This document shows positions 35,139 to 44,540 of a stretch of 64,000 bases of DNA, piece by piece. Source of the DNA: Pedobacter cryoconitis (GTDB lineage Bacteria > Bacteroidota > Bacteroidia > Sphingobacteriales > Sphingobacteriaceae). The notes beneath the pieces were generated by a model, which had not been told where the DNA came from, did not search any database, and worked only from the letters and a program-made list of their open reading frames with translations. Position 1 is the first letter of the stretch. Each line of letters starts with the position of its first letter. The stretch covers positions 3,844,001 through 3,908,000 of the forward strand of contig NZ_CP014504.1 of NCBI RefSeq assembly GCF_001590605.1, written 5' to 3'. Both the position numbers and the translations under genes were made by a program.

Positions 35139-36443
35139 TTAAGAGTGTTTTTTCTTCATAGTCATCTTTGCCTTCTGGCCGATACCATAATTATAATTCT
35201 TTGAATTGCTTTCTTTTTTCTCATGGTAAGCTCCGCCACCAGCAGGCTCTTCAGCTTTCACCTTTACTACACGGTTTTTATCAAAACCTTTTGTTCTCAG
35301 TGTTTTTTCTACTAAAAGCTCTTCAGGTAAGTCCATTAATTCAAGTTTCTGACCAATTGACTGCTCAATCTTTTTTACCTGAACAAGCTCCATATCTGTC
35401 GCAAATGTAATAGCTACGACCTCTTCAGGATTTTCCTTGTTTTTAATAATACGGCTTAAGAAAGTTTCCTTTTCTTCAGGTACATCAAAATGGAAGATAA
35501 ATGGAATACCATCTAAATTTAAGGGGCCTTCACCCTGATTGGCTACCACAAGGACTCTTGCTTCTTCACTTTGTTTGAAATCTTCAAAATCGTCAAAACC
35601 ATTTTCATCAAAATGTAAAGGCCTGAACATAGAAAATTCCATTTCTTTAGGGCTTGCGATACTGATCGCCACTTTTTGTGCAGTAAGCCTTGAATTCACA
35701 AAAACTACTACTTTATTGAATACTTCATCATCACGTAATAAATGACGCAGCAGATTTATTTTAGTCTTATAATTCGGAACCTGGTAAAGTACCTGTGCAA
35801 CGGTTTCAGTTTTTGAATCCCCAAAATCCTCTACTTCAATTACAGTAGGGAAATTCAGGAACTGATCCGTCATTTTTGTTAATTTTTCATGGATAACCTC
35901 TGTGAAAACCAAATGCTGACATTTACCAGCACTTCTTGCCAATTCACAAACAGGCAACTGCATTCCCTGTTGTACAATCAGCGCAGCATCATCTACAATA
36001 AAAGTCTGAAGTTTACTTAAGTTCAAACCCAGTTTCAAATAGATAGCTCTTGCCCTGGTTGGTGTAGCGACAACAATATCGATACCTAAAACCAACTCAT
36101 TAACTTCAGCTTCTACCCCACCAGTACCATAAAGACCAACAATATTCAGGTCTCTGTTTTTACTTAATGAAATAAACTGATCAATTACAGCAATTGCACG
36201 GTCCTTATCTGCCACTAATATTAATACTTTTGGCGCATCATCTTTCGTATACTTCAACCGCATTAAAACGCCAAGGATATAGGCTGTTGTTTTACCTGAT
36301 CCCTCCGGACCTACAGCAAGTATATCCTGTCCACCCAGAATTCTAGACATAGTTTTCGCCTGGATTTCTTTGGGAGTTAAGTACCCTGCATCAGTCATTG
36401 CTGTAATCAGGGGCTTACTTAGTTTTAATTTATCTAACGACAC
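35139..36443 (-). CDS. Degenerate DEAD-box helicase-like protein
   Basis: Two RecA-like domains of the DEAD-box layout in 434 aa, but several key motifs are changed. The Q motif Gln28 and Walker A GPEGSGKT (45-52) are kept. Motif II is VDDAA (Asp151-Asp152) instead of DEAD; motif III SAT is absent (FTE at 180-182); and motif VI HRxGRxGR is missing, with FLSRIIKNK in its place. ATP binding is plausible, but coupled RNA unwinding is doubtful. A basic, Gly- and Lys-rich tail (about 395-434) could bind RNA. A TAAATTTG box lies at 36472-36479. Confidence 0.82.
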   Translation of the reverse strand: MSLDKLKLSKPLITAMTDAGYLTPKEIQAKTMSRILGGQDILAVGPEGSGKTTAYILGVLMRLKYTKDDAPKVLILVADKDRAIAVIDQFISLSKNRDLNIVGLYGTGGVEAEVNELVLGIDIVVATPTRARAIYLKLGLNLSKLQTFIVDDAALIVQQGMQLPVCELARSAGKCQHLVFTEVIHEKLTKMTDQFLNFPTVIEVEDFGDSKTETVAQVLYQVPNYKTKINLLRHLLRDDEVFNKVVVFVNSRLTAQKVAISIASPKEMEFSMFRPLHFDENGFDDFEDFKQSEEARVLVVANQGEGPLNLDGIPFIFHFDVPEEKETFLSRIIKNKENPEEVVAITFATDMELVQVKKIEQSIGQKLELMDLPEELLVEKTLRTKGFDKNRVVKVKAEEPAGGGAYHEKKESNSKNYNYGIGQKAKMTMKKKHS

Positions 36444-36546
36444 AGTATTTCAGTTAAAATTGATATTTCGCCAAATTTACGGAAATAAGCACAATATCCG
36501 GTATAATCTATGCGAAACCGTAAAATATCAGATTTAAATTGCTATT

Positions 36547-36564
36547 GTATCAATATTTTGATAC
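36547..36564. promoter_or_regulatory. GTATCAA-N4-TTGATAC palindrome
   Basis: 7 bp perfect inverted repeat 63 bp before the S9 peptidase start at 36627, in the divergent gap with the DEAD-box-like gene. Operator role is a guess. Confidence 0.3.
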
Positions 36565-36626
36565 GATAAAAGCTGATCGGGTGACTGCTTTTTGTAGTTT
36601 TACCAGATTAACAAATCCCCATCAAT

Positions 36627-39035
36627 ATGAAAAAATCATTACTGACCTTATTTTTATTTACGGCTGCCACAAGCGTATTTGCACAAGATGCGGTCAATTA
36701 CCAACTGCCACCTCAAGCAATTTCCGATCTTTTATTAGCCAAGCCCACACCTACAGTGAGCCTTGACAGTAAAGCAGAATGGATGCTGCTCAGTACCAGA
36801 AACTCCTATCCTTCTGTAGAAGAATTGGCAATGCCAGAATTCCGCATCGCAGGATTGCGCATTAACCCTAATAATTTCTCTCCAAGCAGACAGACATTCA
36901 TTAACGACTTTACGCTAAAAAATATTAAAACAGGAAAAATTGCCAAAATTATTGGCCTTCCTGCGCCATTGGCTGCAGCTAACGCAGCCTGGAATCCTTC
37001 ACAAAATAAAATCTCCTTCACACAGACCACACAAAAAGGTGTTGATTTATATATTATAGATATTGCGACGTTAAAAGCGGTTAAAATCAATCAACAACCT
37101 TTAAATGTAACTTTAGGTGGCGGAATTACCTGGGTAGATGATCAGACCGTTTTATATAGAGTAGCGACAAAGCCAGCCAGTGCGGTCCCGGTCAAACCGT
37201 TATTGCCTAAAGGCCCATCTATACAACAGAATGTTGGCAAGGCTGCACCAAACCCAACCTATCAGGATTTAATTAAAACCCCATTTGACGAGCAATTATT
37301 TGAATTCTTTGCAACTTCGCAATTGGTTCAATATAAAAATGGAACGCAGACCTTAATCGGACAGCCTGCGATGTATGCTGATGTGAATGTTTCTCCAGAC
37401 AAAAAATACCTGTTGCAAGAAACAATCAGCAAGCCTTTCTCTTACCTGGTACCTGCTTATGGTTTCCCTGTTATTGTAAAAATCACGGACCTGTCTGGTA
37501 AATCGATTAAAGTTCTGGCAGAATTACCTTCTAAAGAAAGTACGCCATCCGGAAATGACAATACACAGAATGTTCCCCGCGGTTATGAGTGGAGAGCAGA
37601 TGAGGCGGCAACCATCACCTGGGCACAGCCACTGGACAGCGGACTGATCAAAAAACAAGTTCCATTTCATGATGCAGTCTATGCGTTAAGCGCACCATTC
37701 TCTGGTGAGGCTAAAGAGCTTTTTAAAACAGTTACCCGTTACCGTGAAACTATCTGGGGAAATGGAACTCTTGCCCTGGTTAAGGAAGAACTTCGTGGTA
37801 AGCAAACCATCAAATTAAGTCGCTATAACCCAACTACTGGAACAATCGAAACTTTGTATGAATTGAATGAAACTGATAATTACAATAATCCTGGTAATCC
37901 GGTTACAGAAAAGAATGCTTTTGGCCGTCAGGTTGTACAAACTGTAGACAACGGGACCAAGTTATTAATGAACAATATGATAGGCTCATCTCCAAAAGGA
38001 GATTTACCTTTCCTGGCGAAATTTGACCTGGCTTCTAAAAAGAACGAGATTATCTGGCGTAGTGCAGAAGGTTCTTATGAATATGTAGCAGATGTACTGG
38101 ACGCTAATAAATTAGTGTTGTTAACCAGAAAAGAGTCACAAAAGGATGTGCCTAACTATTATATTAAAAACCTGGTACTTAGAATAGCAGACAGACCAGT
38201 AACTGATTTTACCAATCCGTACCCGGGTCTGGAAGGCACTACTAAAGAAAAAATTACATACAAGCGTGCTGATGGTATAGATCTGACTGGTAATTTATAT
38301 TTGCCAAAAGGTTATGACAAGGCTAAAGATGGCCCATTACCTACCTTAATCTGGGCTTATCCACGCGAATTTAACTCTGCGGCTGATGCAGCGCAAATCA
38401 GAGGTTCCAAAGATCGTTTCACGATGTTAAGCTGGGGTTCTCCGATTTACTGGGTTACACAAGGATATGCAGTGCTTGACAATGCAGAAATGCCAATTGT
38501 GGCCAAGGAAGGAAAAAAACCTAACGATACATTTGTTGATCAGTTAAAATTAAATGCAGAAGCTGCGATCAATAAGCTTGCTGATCTTGGTGTTGGAGAT
38601 AGAAACAGAATGGCAGTAGGCGGACATAGCTATGGTGCATTCATGACCGCAAATCTCTTAGCCCATACCAACCTGTTTAAAGCTGGTATTGCCCGTAGTG
38701 GTGCATATAACAGAACTTTGACTCCTTTTGGATTTCAGAATGAAGACCGTACTTATTGGGAAGTTCCACAGTTATATTATGAAATGAGCCCTTTCAGTTA
38801 TGCGGATAAGATCAAAACCCCACTGTTATTGATTCATGGAGACTCTGATGACAATACAGGTACTTTCCCAATTAACAGTGAGCGTTTATTTAATGCAATC
38901 AAAGGTCATGGTGGAACAACAAGGTTAGTCTTCTTACCTTATGAAGCACATGGTTACCGTGGTAAAGAAAACATCTTACACTGTCTGTGGGAGATGAATT
39001 CCTGGTTGGACAAATATGTAAAAAACGCAAAGTAA
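36627..39035 (+). CDS. S9 family prolyl-oligopeptidase-like serine peptidase
   Basis: Exported serine peptidase of 802 aa with a signal peptide cut after SVFA. A propeller-like N-terminal region (about 60-580) leads to the catalytic alpha/beta-hydrolase domain with GGHSYGAF (nucleophile Ser668), LIHGDSDDNTG (Asp) and LPYEAHGYRG (His). The layout is nearest the glutamyl-endopeptidase-like S9D group rather than DPP-IV, and differs from the peptidase at 25542. Confidence 0.88.
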   Translation: MKKSLLTLFLFTAATSVFAQDAVNYQLPPQAISDLLLAKPTPTVSLDSKAEWMLLSTRNSYPSVEELAMPEFRIAGLRINPNNFSPSRQTFINDFTLKNIKTGKIAKIIGLPAPLAAANAAWNPSQNKISFTQTTQKGVDLYIIDIATLKAVKINQQPLNVTLGGGITWVDDQTVLYRVATKPASAVPVKPLLPKGPSIQQNVGKAAPNPTYQDLIKTPFDEQLFEFFATSQLVQYKNGTQTLIGQPAMYADVNVSPDKKYLLQETISKPFSYLVPAYGFPVIVKITDLSGKSIKVLAELPSKESTPSGNDNTQNVPRGYEWRADEAATITWAQPLDSGLIKKQVPFHDAVYALSAPFSGEAKELFKTVTRYRETIWGNGTLALVKEELRGKQTIKLSRYNPTTGTIETLYELNETDNYNNPGNPVTEKNAFGRQVVQTVDNGTKLLMNNMIGSSPKGDLPFLAKFDLASKKNEIIWRSAEGSYEYVADVLDANKLVLLTRKESQKDVPNYYIKNLVLRIADRPVTDFTNPYPGLEGTTKEKITYKRADGIDLTGNLYLPKGYDKAKDGPLPTLIWAYPREFNSAADAAQIRGSKDRFTMLSWGSPIYWVTQGYAVLDNAEMPIVAKEGKKPNDTFVDQLKLNAEAAINKLADLGVGDRNRMAVGGHSYGAFMTANLLAHTNLFKAGIARSGAYNRTLTPFGFQNEDRTYWEVPQLYYEMSPFSYADKIKTPLLLIHGDSDDNTGTFPINSERLFNAIKGHGGTTRLVFLPYEAHGYRGKENILHCLWEMNSWLDKYVKNAK

Positions 39036-39052
39036 AATAATAAATAGCCCTC

Positions 39053-39119
39053 AAATAAACAGCCCTCATAAAAAGGTTGCATCTTTCTGAAGTTACCTTT
39101 TTATGAGGGCTGTTTATTT
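39053..39119. terminator. 25-bp perfect hairpin, bidirectional terminator
   Basis: Arms 39053-39077 and 39095-39119, core CAGCCCTCATAAAAAGG. The right arm overlaps the stop codon of the convergent permease gene. A partial extra copy of the left arm (TAAATAGCCCTCA) lies at 39041-39053. Confidence 0.85.
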
Positions 39120-40334
39120 AAAACGTATCGCTTTTAGCGGAGATATTCTGCTGACCAGTAACGAAGGCAGGATCAATACCACGAAACAAATTACAATTAT
39201 GGCGAGATTAAGAAGCAGCACATCGGCAAAATGGAATTCTATAGGCACATAAGACAAATAATAAGATCCCTGATCCAGCCTGAATATGTGCGTATATTGC
39301 TGTAAAAAGCCCAAACCTAAACCCAGGATGTTCCCGAGTATCAAGCCTACCCCGACCAAGTATAAAGCGTTGTATAAAAAGACCTTCATTACACTGTAAT
39401 CAGTCATTCCAAAGGCCTTTAACATTCCAATCATATTGGTTCTTTCCAAAATCATGATCAGCAGTGCTGTAATCATATTAATTACCCCAACAATCATCAT
39501 TAAAACAAGTAATACCCTGGTATTCACATCTAATAACGACAGCCACGTGAAGATATTAGGAAAGTATTCTTTGACAGATTCCGATTTAAGATTAATCTCC
39601 ATAGAAGAATAAATTTTATCTGAGGCTTGCTGCAAACGCGAGAACTCTTTAAGCTTGATCTCAATCGCACCAATCTCATTAGGCTGCCAGTTATTTAAAC
39701 GCCTGATTATATTGATATCACCCAATACAAAACTTTTATCAATTTCCTCTACTCCGATATCATAAATCCCTACTATCTTAAATGGGCGCTTCCGTGGAGG
39801 ATTTTGCACGAAATACATGATAAAGCTATCTCCGGTTTTAAGTTTGAGCCGGTTAGCAGTGAAAGAAGAGATCAGGATTTCTTTAGTTGCTTTCGTACTG
39901 TCAGAAAAGTCCATGATCCTGCCACTAACTAAGTGTTTCTTAATATAATCCCAGTTAAAATTATGCGCTATCCCTTTAAAATTAACCCCTTCTACTTCAT
40001 CGTTCGCAGAAATGATGGCTGGCTTTGTAGCATAAGACTGAAAATAAGCAATATCCTTATTCTGTTTCAGATCAGCTAAAGTTTTAGCCGTAGGTACGAA
40101 AGGTGTAAGCTCAAAGGAGTTGTTTAAATCGAGTTTAAAAATCCTTACATCCCCAACAAATCCTCTGACTTTTTCTTGTATTTCTGTTTTAAAGCCTTTA
40201 ATAATGGCAACAGACAACATCATAACAGCAAGACTCAGCATCACCCCCGCAATAGCAATACGGACGATCAGCTTAGAAAATGTGCGTTCTGATTTAATGG
40301 CAATTCGCCTGGCTATGAAATATTCTGTATTCAA
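39114..40334 (-). CDS. LolE/FtsX-type ABC transporter permease
   Basis: Inner-membrane permease of the MacB/FtsX superfamily, most like LolC/LolE, which release lipoproteins toward the outer membrane. I place the start at the TTG complementary to 40332-40334 (NTEYFIARRIAIKSERTFSKL), which gives 406 aa and a short cytosolic lead before the first membrane helix; no ATG is available in frame there. A large periplasmic domain lies between helix 1 and the three C-terminal helices, and the end LLVSRISPLKAIRFK is the family mark. No ATPase gene is adjacent. Confidence 0.85.
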   Translation of the reverse strand: MNTEYFIARRIAIKSERTFSKLIVRIAIAGVMLSLAVMMLSVAIIKGFKTEIQEKVRGFVGDVRIFKLDLNNSFELTPFVPTAKTLADLKQNKDIAYFQSYATKPAIISANDEVEGVNFKGIAHNFNWDYIKKHLVSGRIMDFSDSTKATKEILISSFTANRLKLKTGDSFIMYFVQNPPRKRPFKIVGIYDIGVEEIDKSFVLGDINIIRRLNNWQPNEIGAIEIKLKEFSRLQQASDKIYSSMEINLKSESVKEYFPNIFTWLSLLDVNTRVLLVLMMIVGVINMITALLIMILERTNMIGMLKAFGMTDYSVMKVFLYNALYLVGVGLILGNILGLGLGFLQQYTHIFRLDQGSYYLSYVPIEFHFADVLLLNLAIIVICFVVLILPSLLVSRISPLKAIRFK

Positions 40335-40439
40335 AATTTTTAATAAACTGTAACTTAGGGCCTGGTTAAACAAAAACAGACAATAGCAAAAATGGTTATT
40401 TGATTTTGAATTCAATCATAATAAGTAAAAAAAGGTCTT

Positions 40440-41696
40440 ATGAAACTATCTTCCTCAATAATACTTCCGGTTTGCCTGGCTATGTTTAGCCTGCAGGCCT
40501 GTGCCAATGCTAAAGTGACTGATAGCGATAGTTCCAGCCTGAAGCCAATAGTACGGAAAACTGAGAACCATGAAATCCGGACCGGAGCCGCACAAACTGA
40601 AAGATACTTGCCACTGCTTAAAGGAAAACGGATTGGAATGGTAGTTAATCCGACTTCCGTAATTAATGAGACTACAGTTGTAGATAGTCTTTTAAAACGC
40701 GGTGTCAATATTGTCAAAATCTTTGGGCCTGAGCACGGTTTCAGAGGCAATGCCAGTGCGGGAATCAAAGTAGACGATGCGATAGATCAGAAAACAGGGA
40801 TTAAAGCAATCTCCTTATATGGTAAACATGAGATTCCTACCCCGGCCGATTTAGCCGATGTTGATCTCATGGTATTTGATATTCAGGATGTGGGTGTACG
40901 TTTCTATACTTATATCAATACCCTGCAATATGTGATGCAGGCTTGCGCAGAAAATAAAAAAGAACTGCTCATTCTGGACAGGCCAAATCCTAATGGTTTT
41001 TATATTGATGGCCCTATTCTGGATTCCAGATTGATATCGGGTATCGGATTGAAACCAATTCCAATTGTCCATGGACTTACCGTTGGAGAGTATGCGCAGA
41101 TGTTAAATGGAGAAGGCTGGCTGAAAAATAAAGTGCAATGTAAAATCACGATTATTAAAGTAGCAGATTACAACCATGATATGCCTTATGATTTACCTGT
41201 TAAGCCCTCTCCGAATTTAAATACACAGCAATCTATTTTACTTTACCCTACGTTATGTCTTTTTGAAGGGACATATTTGAGCCAGGGCCGTGGAACGCTG
41301 TTTCCTTTTACAGTTTTAGGGGCGCCGGCACTGAAAGGGAAGTATAGCTTTTCTTTCACGCCGAAGAGCATCAAAGGAATGGCGGAAACTCCTTTACATC
41401 AAAACCAGGAATGCTATGGGCTGGACCTGAGAAATTATAATATTTCAAACCTTAGGAAGGAAAAGGTGTTAAACCTTAAGTGGCTTATTGAATTGTACCA
41501 GGCTTATCCGGATAAAGCAGATTTTTTCAACTTCAAGCTCAGCAAGCAAATGAATAATTTTGATAAGCTCGCTGGTGTTTATAGCTTAAAGGAGCAAATT
41601 ATTGCAGGCAAATCTGAAAAAGAAATCAGGGCAAGCTGGGAACCAGGATTAAGTCAATATAAAAAGATGCGCAAGAAATACTTGCTGTATCCTTAA
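40440..41696 (+). CDS. NamZ-type exo-beta-N-acetylmuramidase (DUF1343, GH171)
   Basis: Peptidoglycan-recycling glycosidase that removes MurNAc from non-reducing ends. Signal peptide with lipobox-like SLQAC (Cys at about residue 21) predicts an outer-membrane or periplasmic lipoprotein. Family stretches are IGMVVNPTSV, FGPEHGFRGNASAG, DLMVFDIQDVGVRFYTYI and ILDRPNPNGFYIDGP, then a C-terminal domain ending WEPGLSQYKKMRKKYLLYP. 418 aa, full length. Divergent from the permease gene. A small charged protein gene follows. Confidence 0.88.
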   Translation: MKLSSSIILPVCLAMFSLQACANAKVTDSDSSSLKPIVRKTENHEIRTGAAQTERYLPLLKGKRIGMVVNPTSVINETTVVDSLLKRGVNIVKIFGPEHGFRGNASAGIKVDDAIDQKTGIKAISLYGKHEIPTPADLADVDLMVFDIQDVGVRFYTYINTLQYVMQACAENKKELLILDRPNPNGFYIDGPILDSRLISGIGLKPIPIVHGLTVGEYAQMLNGEGWLKNKVQCKITIIKVADYNHDMPYDLPVKPSPNLNTQQSILLYPTLCLFEGTYLSQGRGTLFPFTVLGAPALKGKYSFSFTPKSIKGMAETPLHQNQECYGLDLRNYNISNLRKEKVLNLKWLIELYQAYPDKADFFNFKLSKQMNNFDKLAGVYSLKEQIIAGKSEKEIRASWEPGLSQYKKMRKKYLLYP

Positions 41697-41713
41697 CCTC
41701 AAACTGAGCAGTG

Positions 41714-41926
41714 ATGAACAAGGACCCTAAAAGAAAAAACGAAAAACCAAGCAGCAATTTTCAGGAACCTATTCCTGAGGTTGATGAAGGAAATAAAGCG
41801 GTAAAAAAACCAGAGGACGAAGATTATACCAAAGATGAACCTCAGTTTAAGAATCCGGCAAAAAAGAGAGAACGGGAAGAACAACCTGTTGAATCTATAA
41901 AAAAGGCACCTAAAAAAGACGCATAA
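41714..41926 (+). CDS. Small charged, probably disordered protein
   Basis: 70 aa, over half Lys, Glu, Asp or Pro, no hydrophobic segment and no Cys. Start at the ATG at 41714; a GTG one codon earlier is possible. It begins 17 nt after namZ on the same strand, so cotranscription is likely. No family recognised. The composition could arise by chance in this kind of DNA, hence moderate confidence. Confidence 0.5.
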   Translation: MNKDPKRKNEKPSSNFQEPIPEVDEGNKAVKKPEDEDYTKDEPQFKNPAKKREREEQPVESIKKAPKKDA

Positions 41927-41932
41927 AGAAAT

Positions 41933-41952
41933 CTCTTCCCAAATGGGAGGAG
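41933..41952 (+). terminator. Weak hairpin after the small charged protein gene
   Basis: CTCTTCCC-AAAT-GGGAGGAG with one wobble pair, followed by GTTTATCTTTATT. Confidence 0.4.
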
Positions 41953-41982
41953 GTTTATCTTTATTCTGGTCTCTTAAAAGAT

Positions 41983-42531
41983 TTATACCGATAACTCTTC
42001 TTGTGCAAACAACGCTAACACTTCATCCCAATTCATTACCCGGGTATGGTGTAATTGATTCACATTGTGTGATCCGTTAAACATAATAGGCTTTCCTTTA
42101 CAAAAGTCAAGATTCTTACAATGATCATCAATGAGGTAATCTGTATCGATAATACTCTTGTCACCACACAAAACGATATTTGTCCAGCTGATAAAAGGAA
42201 AATATTCATTTAACCATTCCAGCTTCTCTGCTAAACATTGCGGAAATTCTGTCGCAGCAGATACAATGAAAACCTCATAATCTTCCATTAAAGTTTTTAC
42301 TGCTTCAATTGCTCCCGGCATGACCGGAATTGTCCTGAAAAATCCCGGAGTATAGACATATCTTCTGACAGCAGTCTTGTCAGGAAATCCATCCTGCTCC
42401 GGCACACCTAGTCTTTCTTCTCTTGGAACCCGTATTCCGTGTTCCTTTTCATACCAATCCATAAACTGTGCTTCTGTATCGGCAATTACTCCATCCATAT
42501 CGATGGCTATTGTTTTTCTGTCTCTATTCAT
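41983..42531 (-). CDS. 5'(3')-deoxyribonucleotidase-like HAD phosphatase
   Basis: HAD-superfamily phosphatase of the NT5C type, 182 aa from MNRDRKTIAIDMDG. Motif I is IAIDMDGVIAD with the two catalytic Asp, motif II Ser/Thr in FIVSAATEF, motif III Lys in the LCGDKSIIDTD region, and the acidic pair in DYLIDDHCKNLD. It dephosphorylates deoxynucleoside monophosphates in known relatives. Divergent from a DeoR-type regulator, which may respond to a nucleoside or sugar phosphate. Confidence 0.85.
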   Translation of the reverse strand: MNRDRKTIAIDMDGVIADTEAQFMDWYEKEHGIRVPREERLGVPEQDGFPDKTAVRRYVYTPGFFRTIPVMPGAIEAVKTLMEDYEVFIVSAATEFPQCLAEKLEWLNEYFPFISWTNIVLCGDKSIIDTDYLIDDHCKNLDFCKGKPIMFNGSHNVNQLHHTRVMNWDEVLALFAQEELSV

Positions 42532-42544
42532 AGTTCGTAATATA

Positions 42545-42587
42545 TTGCAACAAATATAGCAATAAATTGCAATATACTGCAACAATA
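42545..42587. promoter_or_regulatory. Four phased GCAAYA direct repeats, candidate operator
   Basis: GCAACA at 42547, GCAATA at 42559, GCAATA at 42569 and GCAACA at 42579: spacing 12, 10 and 10 bp, about one helical turn. They lie between the nucleotidase and the DeoR gene, upstream of a TATATTTG box. Binding by the adjacent regulator is inferred. Confidence 0.5.
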
Positions 42588-42603
42588 CAATAGTTTTTAT
42601 TTG

Positions 42604-42611
42604 TATATTTG
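42604..42611 (+). promoter_or_regulatory. -7 box close to the DeoR start codon
   Basis: TATATTTG ends 8 nt before the ATG at 42620, downstream of the phased repeats. Confidence 0.45.
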
Positions 42612-42619
42612 CAACTAAG

Positions 42620-43369
42620 ATGATTAAGGCCGAAAGATTACAACTGATTATTGAGCATATCCGTAAAGAACGAAAAGTACTTTTAGGAGATTTAAGCACG
42701 CTTTTAGCGGTATCTGAAGATACCGTAAGACGTGATATTAAAGAGCTATCAGACCAGGGCTTGTTAAAAGCAGTGCGTGGCGGAGCTATTTCCCGCTCTC
42801 CTATCCCGCAGCATTTCAGAGAAAGAGAACATTATGACGTATCTCACAAAGAAATCATCGCACAAAAAGCAATAAAACTGATCAAAAATGGCCAGGTTGT
42901 TTTATTTGACTCAGGGACTTCTGTACTGGCTATTGCAACACATTTACCCAGAGACCTGCAAATTACGGTAGTCACCAATAGCTTTCCAGTAGCTACTGTA
43001 CTGGAAGATCACCCTTTTATAGAAGTTATTTTTATAGGTGGCAGATTAAATAAATCATCTTTTTCTACCACAGGTTTTGAAGTCATACAAACGATCCGGG
43101 GTATCCGTCCGGATATCTGTTTTCTTGGAATATGCAGTATTGACCTGATTTCAGGGGTTACAGGCATTAGTTATGAAGACTGCCAGATTAAAAAGGTTAT
43201 GGTGGAAACTTCCAAACAAGTGATCGCGATTGCTACATTTGAAAAGCTGGACACCACAGAGCCCTATTATATTACCAGTGCAAGTGACCTTGACATCATT
43301 ATTACAGATACAGATCCTGACCATGAAAACCTGAAAAGCTATCGTGATCTGGGCATCAGATTAGCATAA
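42620..43369 (+). CDS. DeoR/GlpR-family transcriptional regulator
   Basis: 249 aa. DeoR winged helix-turn-helix at about 3-55 with VSEDTVRRDIKELSDQG and AVRGGA. Sensor domain follows with DSGTSVLAIA, IGGRLNKSSFSTTG, LGICSIDLISGVTG and AIATFEKLDTTEPY, the sugar-phosphate binding set. Divergent from a nucleotidase gene, with phased repeats in the gap, which points to autoregulation and control of that gene. It is only moderately similar to the regulator at 1565, for example in the recognition helix (EDTVRRDIKEL versus DVTIRKDLKLL). Confidence 0.88.
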   Translation: MIKAERLQLIIEHIRKERKVLLGDLSTLLAVSEDTVRRDIKELSDQGLLKAVRGGAISRSPIPQHFREREHYDVSHKEIIAQKAIKLIKNGQVVLFDSGTSVLAIATHLPRDLQITVVTNSFPVATVLEDHPFIEVIFIGGRLNKSSFSTTGFEVIQTIRGIRPDICFLGICSIDLISGVTGISYEDCQIKKVMVETSKQVIAIATFEKLDTTEPYYITSASDLDIIITDTDPDHENLKSYRDLGIRLA

Positions 43370-43376
43370 AATCAAG

Positions 43377-44426
43377 CTATAATTTCTTTTGTACTGCTTT
43401 AAGAAACTTCATTAAGACTTTTTCATCATTTTCCATCGCCTGGATAGTATCGGGCCTGGTGGTATGTATTTTCTTCATATACTTTAACAATTGATCCTGT
43501 TCAAAAGCTTCAATCAGCAGCGGATATACATAGGAACTTTTGCAGACCGCAGGTGTATTGCCTAATTTACTGGCCACACATTTCATGACTTCGGTCACAA
43601 TCTTTTTCTTAGGCCGTTCTTCTTCTACATTACCAGTGCAAATGGCCAGCTGCCTTAAAGCTTCCAATGTCCCGCCCCAGGTACGAAAATCTTTAGCAGT
43701 AAAATCACTTCCGGTAATTTCTTTGATATAATTGTTAATCATCCCTGAATCTATCGCCCTGCGTTCTGAATCAGCGGTATAGTATTGAAACAAGTCTTGT
43801 CCGGGAATCTCCATACAGTTTTTGACCATTTTGGCGAGGTTTTTATCGTTAAGGGCAACTTCTTGCTTTACCCCTTTTTTACCTACAAATTTTAACTGGA
43901 GTACATTCCCATTTATTTTAGCATGTTTATTTCTGAGCGTAGACAAGCCATAACTACCATAAAGCTGCGCGTAAGCCTCATTGCCAACGCGAATGAGTGT
44001 CTTTTGCATGAGTTGTACACAAATAGCCAAAACCTTCTGTTCGTCGTACACAGGCCTTTTCAAGTCTTTCGCGATCCTCTTCCTGGCTTGTGGTAAAGCT
44101 TTTCCGAACTCCAGTAACCGGTAATATTTAAGATCAGATCTTCGGGAAGTCCATTTGGTATGGTAACGGTATTGTTTGCGCTTTGCAACATCCATTCCGG
44201 TTGCTTGCAAATAAGCATTCTTTTTTGCTGCAATCCAGACCTCAGTCCAGGCAGGTGGTAATACCAATGCTTTAATTCTTTCCAGCTGCGCTTCATCTTT
44301 TACCCGCTGACCGTTGTGGTCTTCGTAATAAAATTTTCCGGGTTTTCCTTTACGGTAAAGACCAGGCATACTGTCAGTAACATATACCAAACCAATTTCT
44401 TTAATTTCTTCTGAAGTCTGAACCAT
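43377..44426 (-). CDS. DNA topoisomerase IB
   Basis: Poxvirus-like/eukaryotic-type topoisomerase that relaxes supercoils through a 3'-phosphotyrosine. 349 aa. The catalytic pentad can be followed: Arg in LIRVGNE (146), Lys in the LRNKHAK loop, Arg in DFRTWGGT (248), and the tyrosine of KSSYVYP (Tyr299). The N-terminal YYEDHNGQRVKDE and PPAWTEVWIA are family marks. Active by inspection. Such enzymes occur patchily in bacteria beside topoisomerase I. Confidence 0.92.
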   Translation of the reverse strand: MVQTSEEIKEIGLVYVTDSMPGLYRKGKPGKFYYEDHNGQRVKDEAQLERIKALVLPPAWTEVWIAAKKNAYLQATGMDVAKRKQYRYHTKWTSRRSDLKYYRLLEFGKALPQARKRIAKDLKRPVYDEQKVLAICVQLMQKTLIRVGNEAYAQLYGSYGLSTLRNKHAKINGNVLQLKFVGKKGVKQEVALNDKNLAKMVKNCMEIPGQDLFQYYTADSERRAIDSGMINNYIKEITGSDFTAKDFRTWGGTLEALRQLAICTGNVEEERPKKKIVTEVMKCVASKLGNTPAVCKSSYVYPLLIEAFEQDQLLKYMKKIHTTRPDTIQAMENDEKVLMKFLKAVQKKL

Positions 44427-44540
44427 ATAGATTAAACAAAATATGCGTTAAATTTTTAGTTATTTTGCTAAAGAAAGACAGGATGCTTAACCATCATGGC
44501 CTTACAATAATTTGATCACGAATAAACCAAACAAACACAG

